This document shows positions 35,883 through 45,027 of a DNA stretch of 64,000 nt, piece after piece (position 1 is the first letter of the stretch; each line of letters begins with the position of its first letter). Source of the stretch: Qipengyuania sp. S6317L1 (GTDB taxonomy: Bacteria > Pseudomonadota > Alphaproteobacteria > Sphingomonadales > Sphingomonadaceae). The stretch lies in contig NZ_JALKAJ010000002.1 in NCBI RefSeq assembly GCF_023015615.1, positions 944,501 through 1,008,500 on the forward strand, written 5' to 3'. Below the pieces are notes generated by a model. The model saw only the letters and a list, made by a program, of their open reading frames with translations, made no database searches and was not told the DNA's origin. Made by a program: the position numbers and the translations under genes.

Positions 35883-36923
35883 ATGCTGAAGCACTTCTGG
35901 GGCTCTTTCCTCTTCACCGCCATCTGCATGGCGCTGGGCGGATGGTATGGCTGGACGATGTCCGGCACTCTTGAGGGCACGCTTTCGATCCTCTGGATCT
36001 GCGCGGTGCTTGCAGTGCTCGAAGTCTCGCTTTCTTTCGACAATGCCGCCGTCAACGCCTCGATCCTCAAAGACATGGACCCGGTCTGGCAGCAACGCTT
36101 CCTCACATGGGGCATTGCGATTGCGGTGTTCGGAATGCGGGTGGTATTCCCGATCGTGATCGTGATGGTCGCGGCCTCGCTTGGCCCCGTGGACGCGGTG
36201 CGTCTGGCGCTAAGCGACCCTGCCGAATACCAGCGCATCGTCAGCGATGCGCATATCGGCCTGATGGGATTTGGCGGTGCATTTCTTGGCATGGTGGGGC
36301 TCAAATTCTTCTTCGACTCAGAGAAGGACCACGACTGGATCCACGTGATCGAGCGTCCCCTGGCAAAGGTTGCCGATATCGAAGCGATCTCCATCGGCCT
36401 TGTTCTTGCAGGGACCTGGGCAACTTCGACCATGCTGGCGGACGCGGACGCGCTGACCTTTATCATTGCGGCGATTGGCGGGCTTTTGACCTATCTCGCC
36501 GTCGAGATCGTCAACCACGTGCTTGAACCACCCACCCCGTCTTCAGGCGATGTCGCCAAGGCCGGGTTTGGCGCGTTCCTTTATCTCGAAGTCCTCGATG
36601 CAAGTTTCTCCTTTGACGGAGTGATCGGGGCCTTTGCGCTCACCAATAACCTCATCATCATCGCTATCGGCCTTGGCATTGGCGCGATGTTTGTGCGTTC
36701 GATGACCATTTTCCTCGTGCGCAAGGGCACGATGAGCGAATATCGCTACCTCGAACACGGCGCGTTCTACGCGATTCTGGCGCTCGCGGTGATCATGTAC
36801 ATCAACACCTTCGCGCATATTCCGGAGGTCATCACCGGGCTGATTGGCGCTGTGCTCATCGGCCTTGCGTTCTGGTCATCGGTGCGCGCAAACCGGGCCG
36901 AGGCGACGGCTCAAGTTGCTTGA
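35883..36923 (+). CDS. DUF475 / TerC-like integral membrane protein
   Basis: A 346-residue protein with about eight membrane helices. Conserved membrane acidic motifs are EVSLSFDNAAVNASIL and LEVLDASFSFDGVIGAF, which match TerC/DUF475 proteins thought to move metals (manganese) or stabilise membrane partners. No enzymatic motif. It follows panC by 25 bases, so co-transcription is likely but a link in function is not evident. Confidence 0.88.
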   Translation: MLKHFWGSFLFTAICMALGGWYGWTMSGTLEGTLSILWICAVLAVLEVSLSFDNAAVNASILKDMDPVWQQRFLTWGIAIAVFGMRVVFPIVIVMVAASLGPVDAVRLALSDPAEYQRIVSDAHIGLMGFGGAFLGMVGLKFFFDSEKDHDWIHVIERPLAKVADIEAISIGLVLAGTWATSTMLADADALTFIIAAIGGLLTYLAVEIVNHVLEPPTPSSGDVAKAGFGAFLYLEVLDASFSFDGVIGAFALTNNLIIIAIGLGIGAMFVRSMTIFLVRKGTMSEYRYLEHGAFYAILALAVIMYINTFAHIPEVITGLIGAVLIGLAFWSSVRANRAEATAQVA

Positions 36924-36966
36924 CGAGCGCGCTGATTTAGTGGCAATGGGCGCGCCTAGCTGACGA

Positions 36967-37040
36967 GCGGGTATAGCATAGTGGTAATGCTCCAGCCTTC
37001 CAAGCTGGCTAGAGGGGTTCGATTCCCCTTACCCGCTCCA
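36967..37040 (+). tRNA. tRNA-Gly (TCC)
   Basis: A complete cloverleaf: acceptor GCGGGT/ACCCGC with CCA encoded, D-arm GCATAGTGGTAATGC, anticodon stem CCAGC/GCTGG with loop CTTCCAA (anticodon TCC), T-arm GGGGTTCGATTCCCC. It stands between the DUF475 gene and cysD. No integrase or att-like repeat is adjacent. Confidence 0.97.
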
Positions 37041-37105
37041 AAATTTTCATCACAAATAGCTTTTCTAGTTTCGCTTTGCGGGCCTTACGCCTTAGTGGCG
37101 CTTGC

Positions 37106-38017
37106 ATGACGTTACTCACGCACCTTCAAAGGCTCGAGGCCGAGAGCATCCACATCCTTCGCGAAGTGGTGGCCGAGGCTGAAAATCCGGTCATGCTGTA
37201 TTCGGTGGGCAAGGATAGCGCAGTGATGCTGCACCTCGCCCGCAAGGCATTCTACCCCGCGCCTCCGCCCTTCCCGCTGCTCCATGTGGATACAACGTGG
37301 AAGTTTCAGGACATGTATGCCCTGCGCGATAGCATGGCGGAAAAGATCGGCATGAAGCTGCTGGTGTGGCACAACGAAGAGGCCGAGGAGCGCGGCATCA
37401 ACCCGTTCGATCATGGCCCGCTGCACACCGATATGTGGAAGACCCAAGGGTTGAAACAGGCGCTTGACCACTATGGTTTTGACGCAGCCTTTGGCGGGGC
37501 GCGCCGTGATGAGGAAAAGAGCCGCGCAAAAGAGCGCGTGTTCTCTTTCCGCACCTCCTCCCACAGCTGGAACCCGAAAGACCAGCGCCCCGAGCTTTGG
37601 AACCTCTACAACGCCAGAAAAAACAAGGGCGAGAGCATCCGCGTCTTCCCTCTGTCGAATTGGACCGAACTCGACATCTGGCAATATATCATGGCCGAAA
37701 ACATCGAAATCGTGCCGCTTTATTTCGCGGCGGAGCGCCCTACGTTCGAATGGGAGGGCGGCCTGTTTATGGCAGACGATATCGACCGGCTCGAACGGGT
37801 GATGGGCAAAAAGCCGGAGATCACCATGAAATCGGTGCGTTTCCGCACGCTGGGCTGTTTCCCGCTGACAGGCGCGGTTGAAAGCACCGCGTCGACCCTT
37901 TCCGAAGTGGTGCAGGAAACACTGCTCACCTCCACCAGCGAGCGTCAGGGCCGCGTGATCGACAAAGATGCAGGCGGTGCCGGCATGGAGAAGAAAAAGC
38001 AGGAGGGCTATTTCTGA
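37106..38017 (+). CDS. cysD: Sulfate adenylyltransferase subunit 2
   Basis: A 303-residue ATP sulfurylase catalytic subunit with the PP-loop [15 protein letters not shown], then [21 protein letters not shown] and ILTS-like C-terminal [16 protein letters not shown]. It makes adenosine 5'-phosphosulfate using GTP hydrolysis by CysN. The ATG at 37106 is chosen from family length; the site has only a weak ribosome-binding sequence. It overlaps cysNC by one base. Confidence 0.96.
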   Translation: MTLLTHLQRLEAESIHILREVVAEAENPVMLYSVGKDSAVMLHLARKAFYPAPPPFPLLHVDTTWKFQDMYALRDSMAEKIGMKLLVWHNEEAEERGINPFDHGPLHTDMWKTQGLKQALDHYGFDAAFGGARRDEEKSRAKERVFSFRTSSHSWNPKDQRPELWNLYNARKNKGESIRVFPLSNWTELDIWQYIMAENIEIVPLYFAAERPTFEWEGGLFMADDIDRLERVMGKKPEITMKSVRFRTLGCFPLTGAVESTASTLSEVVQETLLTSTSERQGRVIDKDAGGAGMEKKKQEGYF

Positions 38018-39933
38018 TGGAAAAGAACCACCCCGCTTATGAAACCGATGCGCTGATCGCCGAAGACATCGACGCCTATCTCGAAGGGCACCAGAACAAG
38101 AGCCTCTTGCGCTTCATCACCTGCGGCAGCGTGGATGACGGCAAATCGACCCTGATCGGGCGGCTTTTGTACGATTCCAAGATGATCTTCGAAGATCAGC
38201 TGGCAAGCCTCGAAGCCGACAGCGCGCGCCACGGGACGCAAGGCGAAGAGATTGACTTTGCGCTGCTCGTCGATGGCCTCGCCGCTGAACGGGAACAGGG
38301 CATCACCATTGACGTCGCCTATCGCTTTTTCACAACTGAAAAGCGCAAGTTCATCGTCGCCGATACGCCGGGACACGAACAATACACCCGCAATATGGTG
38401 ACGGGCGCGTCCACTGCTGACTTGGCCGTGATCCTTGTCGATGCGCGCAAAGGCGTGCTGCAGCAAACACGGCGGCACTCCTTCCTCGTGCACTTGCTTG
38501 GCATCAAACACGTGGTTCTCGCGGTCAACAAGATGGACCTTGTCGATTACTCGCAAGAGACGTTTGACGCGATCCTCGCCGATTACACTGACTTTGCCAA
38601 AGAGGTCGGGATCGAGGCGTTCACCCCTATCCCCATCTCGGGTTTCAAGGGCGATAACATCACCTCGTCGCCCTCTGCCAACACCCCCTGGTACGATGGC
38701 CCTTCACTGATCGACCATCTTGAGAGCGTCGAGCTTTCCAGCACCGTTGCGCAGGAAGCCTCTTTCAGGATGCCGGTGCAATGGGTGAACCGCCCGAACC
38801 TCGACTTCCGCGGGTTCGCAGGCCAGATCGCCAGCGGTACGGTGAAACCCGGCGATACGGTGCGCGTGGTGCCTTCGGGCAAAACCAGCGCGGTCAAATG
38901 CATCGCAACCTTCGATGGTGACCTGAGCGAGGCGGTGGCTGGCCAATCGGTGACGCTGACCCTTGCAGACGAGGTCGATTGCAGCCGCGGCGATGTGATC
39001 GCGGCTGGCGATAACCCGCCAGAGGCCTCGGACCAGTTTTCCTCCACGCTTGTGTGGATGGACGAAACCGCGATGAAGCCGGGCCGGGGATACTGGCTCA
39101 AAATCGGCAGTCAGACGGTGACTGCGACCGTTCAGCCGCCAAAATACGAAATCGACGTTAACAGCCTCGATCATCTGGCGGCCAAGACGCTGGAGCTGAA
39201 CTCCATCGGCGTTGCCGAATTTGCCACCGACAAGCCGATCGTGTTCGAGCCCTATTCTCAAAGCAAGGGGCTGGGCGGTTTCATCCTGATCGACAAATTC
39301 ACCAATGCGACCGTTGCCGCCGGGATGATCGAATTCAGCCTGCGCCGTGCGCAAAATGTGCATTGGCAGGCGACCACCATCACCCGCGACGATCACGCTA
39401 GCCTCAAGAACCAGAAGCCGCGTGTCCTGTGGTTCACCGGGCTTTCTGGCTCTGGCAAATCGACAATCGCCAATGAGGTCGAAAAACAGCTTGCCCTTAT
39501 GAACCGGCACACCTTCCTTCTTGACGGGGACAATGTGCGCCACGGCCTCAACAAGGATCTGGGCTTTACCGAGACCGACCGGATTGAGAATATCCGCCGC
39601 ATTGGTGAAGTTGCCCGGCTTATGGCCGATGCAGGATTGATCGTTCTCACCGCTTTCATCTCGCCTTTCCGCGCAGAGCGTCAGATGGTGCGCGAGATGA
39701 TCCCCGAGGGCGAATTTATCGAGATTTTCGTCGATACGCCTCTCGAGGTTGCGGAAAGCCGCGATGTCAAAGGGCTTTATAAAAAGGCGCGTAGCGGCGA
39801 GCTTCAGAACTTCACCGGGATCGACAGCCCTTATGAAGCGCCCGAAGATCCGGAAATCCGCGTGAACACGGTGGATATGACGCCTCTCGAGGCTGCCGAA
39901 TACATCATCGCTCAAATTCTGCCGTTGAAGTAA
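38017..39933 (+). CDS. cysNC: Sulfate adenylyltransferase subunit 1 / adenylylsulfate kinase fusion
   Basis: A 638-residue fusion. The N-terminal GTPase (CysN) has [27 protein letters not shown] and NKMDLVDY, followed by EF-Tu-type domains 2 and 3. The C-terminal APS kinase (CysC) from about residue 465 has [32 protein letters not shown] and the lid [10 protein letters not shown]. It hydrolyses GTP to drive CysD and then phosphorylates APS to PAPS. First gene pair of the sulfate-activation operon. Confidence 0.97.
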   Translation: MEKNHPAYETDALIAEDIDAYLEGHQNKSLLRFITCGSVDDGKSTLIGRLLYDSKMIFEDQLASLEADSARHGTQGEEIDFALLVDGLAAEREQGITIDVAYRFFTTEKRKFIVADTPGHEQYTRNMVTGASTADLAVILVDARKGVLQQTRRHSFLVHLLGIKHVVLAVNKMDLVDYSQETFDAILADYTDFAKEVGIEAFTPIPISGFKGDNITSSPSANTPWYDGPSLIDHLESVELSSTVAQEASFRMPVQWVNRPNLDFRGFAGQIASGTVKPGDTVRVVPSGKTSAVKCIATFDGDLSEAVAGQSVTLTLADEVDCSRGDVIAAGDNPPEASDQFSSTLVWMDETAMKPGRGYWLKIGSQTVTATVQPPKYEIDVNSLDHLAAKTLELNSIGVAEFATDKPIVFEPYSQSKGLGGFILIDKFTNATVAAGMIEFSLRRAQNVHWQATTITRDDHASLKNQKPRVLWFTGLSGSGKSTIANEVEKQLALMNRHTFLLDGDNVRHGLNKDLGFTETDRIENIRRIGEVARLMADAGLIVLTAFISPFRAERQMVREMIPEGEFIEIFVDTPLEVAESRDVKGLYKKARSGELQNFTGIDSPYEAPEDPEIRVNTVDMTPLEAAEYIIAQILPLK

Positions 39934-39952
39934 CTCCGGGTAGGAAAACGCA

Positions 39953-40213
39953 ATGTTCCTTTTCAATGGGCGCGAAGCTCACAGCCGCTCTTTTGCCAAA
40001 GCGGTCAGTTGGCGCGTGCTGGGCAGCCTCGACACATTTGTCCTGAGCTGGCTGTTCACTCAGTCCTTCAAAGCCGCTGGCGCGATTGCGTTAAGCGAGG
40101 TGCTGACCAAAATGGTGCTCTATTATTTCCATGAACGGGCTTGGAGCAATGTGTCCTGGGGTTTAAGCGACCCCGCGAAACCCGTAACTGGCCACTCTGA
40201 GGAAACGGCATGA
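39953..40213 (+). CDS. DUF2061 small membrane protein
   Basis: An 86-residue protein with two membrane helices (SWRVLGSLDTFVLSWLFT and AIALSEVLTKMVLYYFHERAW). The RSFAKAVSWR start and the YYFHERAW end are DUF2061 markers. The function is unknown. It overlaps the start of cysQ by four bases (ATGA), placing it inside the sulfate-activation operon; a role in sulfate or PAP handling is inference from that. Confidence 0.87.
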   Translation: MFLFNGREAHSRSFAKAVSWRVLGSLDTFVLSWLFTQSFKAAGAIALSEVLTKMVLYYFHERAWSNVSWGLSDPAKPVTGHSEETA

Positions 40214-40944
40214 ACGACGCAGAACTCGCCGCGCATCTGGCCAGAATCGCCGGACGCATCTTGCTTGAAGTGCGCGATAGCGGCGTGTTCGAGGGCAAGG
40301 CGCTGGGCAATGCGGGCGATGAAACCGCGAACGAGTTTCTGGTCCATGCCCTGCGCGCTGCGCGGCCCGATGACGGGCTTTTGTCCGAAGAGGAAAAGGA
40401 CGACACCAGTCGGCTTGCAAAATCGCGGGTGTGGATCGTCGATCCGGTCGATGGCACGCGCGAATATGGCGAAAACCGCGAGGATTGGGCGGTCCACATT
40501 GGCCTTTCGATCGATGGGGTCGCCACCACCGGAGCCGTGGCCCTGCCCGGCCTTGATGGCGGGGTCGTCCTGCACACAGATCAGGTCAGCCCATTACCCG
40601 AGCCCGCTGCGAAACCGCGCTTTCTCGTCAGCCGCACGCGCCCTGCAAAAGAGGCCGTCGCAGTGGCAGAAGCAATGGGCGGCGAGCTTGTCGGCATGGG
40701 ATCGGCAGGCGCAAAGGCCATGGCCGTGGTGCGCGGCGAAGCGGAGGTTTATCTCCACTCAGGCGGGCAATACGAATGGGACAGCTGCGCGCCCGTCGCC
40801 GTGGCACACGCGCATGGCCTGCATTGTTCGCGCATCGATGGAAAGCCGATCCGCTACAACCGCGCGAACACCTATCTTCCCGACCTTCTCATCTGCCGCA
40901 AGGAATTGGCCGATGAGGTCCTAGCTCTCGTCGCTGGGCTCTAG
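40210..40944 (+). CDS. cysQ: 3'(2'),5'-bisphosphate nucleotidase
   Basis: A 244-residue IMPase-superfamily enzyme that removes the 3' phosphate of PAP, the by-product of PAPS use. The metal sites are LLSEEEKDD, WIVDPVDGTREYGE and the C-terminal EWDSCAPVAVAHAHGL. Placement after cysDNC supports CysQ over other IMPases. Its 3' end overlaps the convergent OmpA-like gene by 24 bases. Confidence 0.92.
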   Translation: MNDAELAAHLARIAGRILLEVRDSGVFEGKALGNAGDETANEFLVHALRAARPDDGLLSEEEKDDTSRLAKSRVWIVDPVDGTREYGENREDWAVHIGLSIDGVATTGAVALPGLDGGVVLHTDQVSPLPEPAAKPRFLVSRTRPAKEAVAVAEAMGGELVGMGSAGAKAMAVVRGEAEVYLHSGGQYEWDSCAPVAVAHAHGLHCSRIDGKPIRYNRANTYLPDLLICRKELADEVLALVAGL

Positions 40945-41559
40945 AGGCTCTTCTTGCGGCCCAGTGCCTTTGGGACCGGTGCCGCGGGACCCGGCGTTTT
41001 GCGGCACGGTGGCTTGCTGCGCTTCAGGGGCGCGAGGCAATATCTCGATCTCAACCCGCCGGTTCGCAGCGCGGCCAGCTTCGTTGGGCATGCCATCGGG
41101 CAGCGCGTTGGGCTCAATCGGGTTTTGTTCGCCAAAGACGATCACCTCGATCCGCTCTGACGCGGCGCCTGCCTCGATCAACCATTCGGCCACGGCCAGC
41201 CCCCGCTCCTCCGCGGCGCGCGCGTTTGCCGCATCGCTGCCGGCACTATCGCTATGGGCGCGAAGGATAATCGGCGTGGAAAGCGCAAATTGTTCGGAAG
41301 CCGCGACCATTTCAAGCATATCAATTGCATTGGGATCGAGGTCGCCTCCGCCTTCGGGAAAGCCGATCGTCGTCTCAAAGCTTTCAACCGGCGCGATAAC
41401 TTCTTCGGGCACTTCGACATCGGGGCGAAGGATCGAGGTCGCTCCAGTCGATGCCGATGCGGTCGGTTCAGGCTGCGCGGGAACTTCGCTTTCGCTTCGG
41501 CACGCGCTCAAGAACAGGAGAGGAATGGCGACGTAAAATGTAAGAGGGACTGGGCGCAT
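40921..41559 (-). CDS. OmpA family lipoprotein
   Basis: A 212-residue protein with a lipoprotein signal (TFYVAIPLLFLSACRSE) and a C-terminal OmpA domain (FGEQNPIEPNALPDGMPNEAGRAANRRVEIEIL in parts), which in relatives binds peptidoglycan; the LRAHSDSAGSDAANARAAEERGLAV stretch has the usual NARLS-like helix. There is no N-terminal beta-barrel. The tail is rich in Gly and Pro. Its stop lies next to the antiporter start region. Confidence 0.85.
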   Translation of the reverse strand: MRPVPLTFYVAIPLLFLSACRSESEVPAQPEPTASASTGATSILRPDVEVPEEVIAPVESFETTIGFPEGGGDLDPNAIDMLEMVAASEQFALSTPIILRAHSDSAGSDAANARAAEERGLAVAEWLIEAGAASERIEVIVFGEQNPIEPNALPDGMPNEAGRAANRRVEIEILPRAPEAQQATVPQNAGSRGTGPKGTGPQEEPLEPSDES

Positions 41560-43403
41560 CAGCTCGCTTTCTCTTGCGCTTTGAGTTCTGGGTCTTTGGC
41601 TTTGGAAGCCTTCGATTCAGAACCGTTCGGCTCTGGCGCCTTTGGCGGGACATAGGAAATCACCGTGTCTCCGGGACGCGGGACAGGCCGCACGGCGTGG
41701 GTGAAGAACCGCAGGGTTCCGGTTTCGCGCACGATCAGAAGCAGGCTCGCTTCCTCGGGCAAAAGCTTTTGTGCATCTTCGAAAGTGAATTCTTCGGTCA
41801 GCTTGGTCTTTTTGAAGACCCAGTTGGCGCGCACGCGTTCATTGACCTCGTCGACGCCAAAGCCGGTTTCGAACAAGGCGCGGCCCCTGATGCTGCCGGG
41901 CAGGGCCGTGCGGCTCTCGCTGTTCTGGTTTTCACCCAGTTGATAGACCATGTCGCGGCCGATCTCATGAGCGAATTCGTTGCAGACAAGCGCGTTATAC
42001 GCCTCGTTCTCGGTTGCAGCGACGAGGACCTGAAACGGGGTCAGATCAAGGTTGTGTTCGGTCGCTTCGTTAAGGATTTCGCCGTGGTAACTGGGCAAAC
42101 CTTCAAGCCGTGCCCGCCCGAGACGCTGCCAGCTCTGGTCGACAATCTGGACGGGAGTGCCCACCGCCTGAAGCTCTTTAGCAAGTTCGACCGTCCACGG
42201 GTTCGAGCCGATCAGCAAGAGGCCGGGGCGCGAATCGCCTTTGACCTTCAGCGCCTTTGCAACGAGGTTCACGCTGAACCCGTGGGCAATGACCGTGGTG
42301 ACAACGACTGCAAAGCTCAGACCGATCAGGATCTGCCCGCCTGCAACGCCAAGCTCTCCGAGGCGGAGCGCAAAAAGACCCGAAATCGCCACGAGAACGA
42401 TCCCGCGAGGCGCGATCCACGCGACGAATATGCGTTCGTTCCACGGGATGTCGCTGCCCAGAAGGCTGACGAGAACGGTAATCGGGCGCACCAGAAAAAG
42501 AAGGACGGCAAGAAATGCCCAGGGCCGCCAGCTGGTCTGGAGGTAGGTCAATTCTTCCCAATCGAGCGATGCTGCCAGCACGATAAAGATGCCCGAGACA
42601 AGGATGACCGCGATATTCTCTTTGAACGGGTGGATCGAACGCATGCTCGACACGTCTCTATTGGCAAGCGTCACACCCATGACAGTGACCGCAACAAGCC
42701 CCGCTTCGTGCTCGATCTGGTTGGTGAGAACGAACACGCCGATCACCGCGATGAACAGCACGGGGACCTTGAGATATTCGGGGACCGCACCGCGCGGGAA
42801 TACCCATGCGATGAACCGCGCCGCGGCATAGCCGACGAGCCCTGCAAGGATCGCAGCGATGACCAGCGGGGGCGCAACGTCAAAGACGCTTGCATCGGGA
42901 AATTCGTTGAGGCGGCGGAAGTATTCATAGGCCAGCACCGCGCAAAGGGCGCCGATGGGATCGTTGACGATACCTTCCCATTTGAGGATCGAGTTGGGTC
43001 TGGGCTGGATATTCGCCTGACGCAAAAGCGGGATCACAACGGTGGGACCGGTCACGATCAGAATACCGCCAAACAGGACCGCAACGGGCCACACCAGCCC
43101 TGCGATGTAATAGCCGGCGAGCGCGCCCAGCGCCCATCCAACAGCAACCCCAATGGTCGCCAGACGCCAGACTGCCCGACCTGAATGCCTCAGCTCGCGA
43201 AGATCAAGGCTGAGGCCCCCTTCGAACAGGATGAGCGCCACCCCGATGGATATCATCGGGTCGAGCAGTTCGCCAAAGGCGGTCTCGGGGTCGATCAATC
43301 CGGTGATCGGGCCGGCGATAAAACCGGCCGCCAACATGAGCACGATAGCCGGCCACCCGGTGCGCCATGCGGCCCACTGTGCGCCGATGCCAAGGGCACC
43401 CAC
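41559..43403 (-). CDS. Cation:proton antiporter with C-terminal TrkA-like domain
   Basis: About 614 residues from the only usual start codon in frame (GTG at 43403), a CPA1-type Na+/H+ or K+/H+ antiporter. Around 12 membrane helices are followed by a nucleotide-binding-like domain (LLLIGSNPWTVELAKELQA) and a TrkA-C end. The GTG start would cut into the first helix: the in-frame codons upstream (43404-43439) read ISLETQAITIAAV, a normal N-terminus for this family, and stop at 43458-43460. An ATT at 43439 may therefore be the real start. It ends one base from the OmpA-like gene. Confidence 0.85.
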   Translation of the reverse strand: MGALGIGAQWAAWRTGWPAIVLMLAAGFIAGPITGLIDPETAFGELLDPMISIGVALILFEGGLSLDLRELRHSGRAVWRLATIGVAVGWALGALAGYYIAGLVWPVAVLFGGILIVTGPTVVIPLLRQANIQPRPNSILKWEGIVNDPIGALCAVLAYEYFRRLNEFPDASVFDVAPPLVIAAILAGLVGYAAARFIAWVFPRGAVPEYLKVPVLFIAVIGVFVLTNQIEHEAGLVAVTVMGVTLANRDVSSMRSIHPFKENIAVILVSGIFIVLAASLDWEELTYLQTSWRPWAFLAVLLFLVRPITVLVSLLGSDIPWNERIFVAWIAPRGIVLVAISGLFALRLGELGVAGGQILIGLSFAVVVTTVIAHGFSVNLVAKALKVKGDSRPGLLLIGSNPWTVELAKELQAVGTPVQIVDQSWQRLGRARLEGLPSYHGEILNEATEHNLDLTPFQVLVAATENEAYNALVCNEFAHEIGRDMVYQLGENQNSESRTALPGSIRGRALFETGFGVDEVNERVRANWVFKKTKLTEEFTFEDAQKLLPEEASLLLIVRETGTLRFFTHAVRPVPRPGDTVISYVPPKAPEPNGSESKASKAKDPELKAQEKAS

Positions 43404-43479
43404 GGCGGCGATTGTAATGGCTTGAGTTTCTAGAGAAATGGCGCGGGTCTTTCTGGTCAGAGCGAAGGAAGCAGAAGCG

Positions 43480-44031
43480 TTATTCGCCGTCGAATTGCAT
43501 CAATACGCCTACCTCAACGCCCGCACCGCGCAAAAGGTCCGCGCCGCCAAGATCAGGCAGGTCAATCACGAATAAGGCATCGCTGACCTCGGCGCCTGCC
43601 TGCCGGAGCAACTGGCTGCTGGCAAGCGCAGTGCCGCCGGTGGCGATAAGATCATCGACGATCACAACACGCTCTCCGCTGCCGATTGCGCCGGGGTCGA
43701 TTTCCAACCGGTCGGTGCCGTATTCAAGGTCGTAATCAACGCCGATCGTCTCGACCGGAAGCTTGCCCGGCTTTCGCACCGGGACAAAGCCCACGCCCAA
43801 TTGCACCGCGACAGCTGCGCCAAAGATAAAGCCGCGCGCTTCCATGCCTGCGATTTTCTGTGCGCCCTTGGCCCGCGCCATCTGCGCGAGGAGATGGATG
43901 CTTGAGGCCAGCCCCTCTCCATGCCCGATGAGCGTGGTGATATCGCGAAACTGGATACCCTCTTGCGGGAAATCGGGAACGGTCCGCACAAGCTGTTTAA
44001 GCGCGTCAGGGGTCATGGGCGAGAAGGTCAT
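43480..44031 (-). CDS. apt: Adenine phosphoribosyltransferase
   Basis: A 183-residue salvage enzyme making AMP from adenine and PRPP. The PRPP loop is VVIVDDLIATGGTALAS; DFPQEGIQFRDITTLI and GMEARGFIFGAAVA are Apt markers. The ATG at 44031 (MTFSPMTPDALK) has AGGA seven bases upstream and is preferred over the ATG at 44016. Uses PRPP made by the prs product. Confidence 0.95.
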   Translation of the reverse strand: MTFSPMTPDALKQLVRTVPDFPQEGIQFRDITTLIGHGEGLASSIHLLAQMARAKGAQKIAGMEARGFIFGAAVAVQLGVGFVPVRKPGKLPVETIGVDYDLEYGTDRLEIDPGAIGSGERVVIVDDLIATGGTALASSQLLRQAGAEVSDALFVIDLPDLGGADLLRGAGVEVGVLMQFDGE

Positions 44032-44064
44032 CAGAGCGTCCTGGCTTCTACGGGTCAAAACAAA

Positions 44065-44100
44065 AGCGCCCCGCCATCCGGATGCGGGTGGCGGGGCGCT
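44065..44100 (-). terminator. Terminator of the petABC operon
   Basis: A perfect 12-bp stem (AGCGCCCCGCCA / TGGCGGGGCGCT, loop of 12) between petC and apt. Read on the minus strand, it is followed by TTTTGTTTTG, so it ends pet transcription. Confidence 0.85.
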
Positions 44101-44122
44101 TGTAATCGTTATTGCAGGGCGA

Positions 44123-44989
44123 TCAGATGAGCTCTGCCTTGTTCTTCTTCTCGGCCTTTTTCGATGCCCACACCGTTTTGTAGGACATGAAGCCAAGGAG
44201 CGTTGCGAACAGCAGGAAGCCGATCACGAACCAACCGGTTTGCTTGCGCTTGATCAGCGAAGGCTCGCCCGCCCAAGTCAGGAACGCAGCGATATCCTGT
44301 GCCATCTGCTCTTCGGTCGCTTCGGTGCCGTCAGAGTAGGTGACGATGCCATCAAGAAGCTGCGGCGGCATGGCGATGTTGATGTTGTAGAAGTACTCGT
44401 TGAAGTACAGACCCGGAGGCGTTTCGAAGTCGGGTGACTTGGCCACATCCTCTGGATCGGGCTCGTTATAGCCCTGCATCAACGAGTAGACATAGTGCAC
44501 ACCGTCCTTACGCGCCTTGGTGATCAGGGTGAGATCAGGCGGAAGCGCGTTATTGTTGAACGCACGCGCTTCGACTTCGTTCGCATAGGGCGACGGGAAC
44601 ATGTCTGTCGGAAGACCGGGACGCTTGACCATCGAGCCGTCCTTGGGATCGATTCCGGGAACTTCCCACTGTGCCGCTTCTGCGCGAACCTCGGCCTCGG
44701 TATAGCCAAGCTCCTGCAGGTTCCGGAACGCGACAAACTTCAGGCTGTGACAGGCCGAGCAGACCTCTTTGTAAACCTGGTAGCCACGCTGCAGCTGCGC
44801 ATAGTCCCAAGTGCCGAACGCACCGTCGAAGGAGAACCCGCCCTCAGGCGCGATGTTTTCCTCCTGGAAAGCGTAATAGTCGGGCTTTTCAGGGCTTGCG
44901 TAGTTGAAGAGACCCGGCATCAGCGACCAGAGGATCAAAACCCCCGTGATCGCGATACCTGCAAGAATGCCTCCAAGACGAATGGTCAT
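44123..44989 (-). CDS. petC: Cytochrome c1 of the bc1 complex
   Basis: A 288-residue membrane-anchored c-type cytochrome. The heme site is VCSACHSLKF, the axial methionine is likely within NINIAMPPQLLDG, and the C-terminal anchor helix is TGWFVIGFLLFATLLGFMSYK. An N-terminal hydrophobic segment acts as signal. It accepts electrons from the Rieske protein and passes them to a soluble or membrane cytochrome c. Last gene of petABC. Confidence 0.96.
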   Translation of the reverse strand: MTIRLGGILAGIAITGVLILWSLMPGLFNYASPEKPDYYAFQEENIAPEGGFSFDGAFGTWDYAQLQRGYQVYKEVCSACHSLKFVAFRNLQELGYTEAEVRAEAAQWEVPGIDPKDGSMVKRPGLPTDMFPSPYANEVEARAFNNNALPPDLTLITKARKDGVHYVYSLMQGYNEPDPEDVAKSPDFETPPGLYFNEYFYNINIAMPPQLLDGIVTYSDGTEATEEQMAQDIAAFLTWAGEPSLIKRKQTGWFVIGFLLFATLLGFMSYKTVWASKKAEKKNKAELI

Positions 44990-45027
44990 GACCTAACTCT
45001 TTCTCGTTATCGGGTCAGTGAAAAGGG

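Noticed and set aside
36967..37040. tRNA-Gly as an integration site for a mobile element
   Set aside because: No integrase, no repeated tRNA 3' end, and the neighbouring genes are housekeeping.
41574..43184. A 536-codon plus-strand open frame
   Set aside because: Antisense to the antiporter; rich in Arg, Asp and His as expected of a shadow frame.
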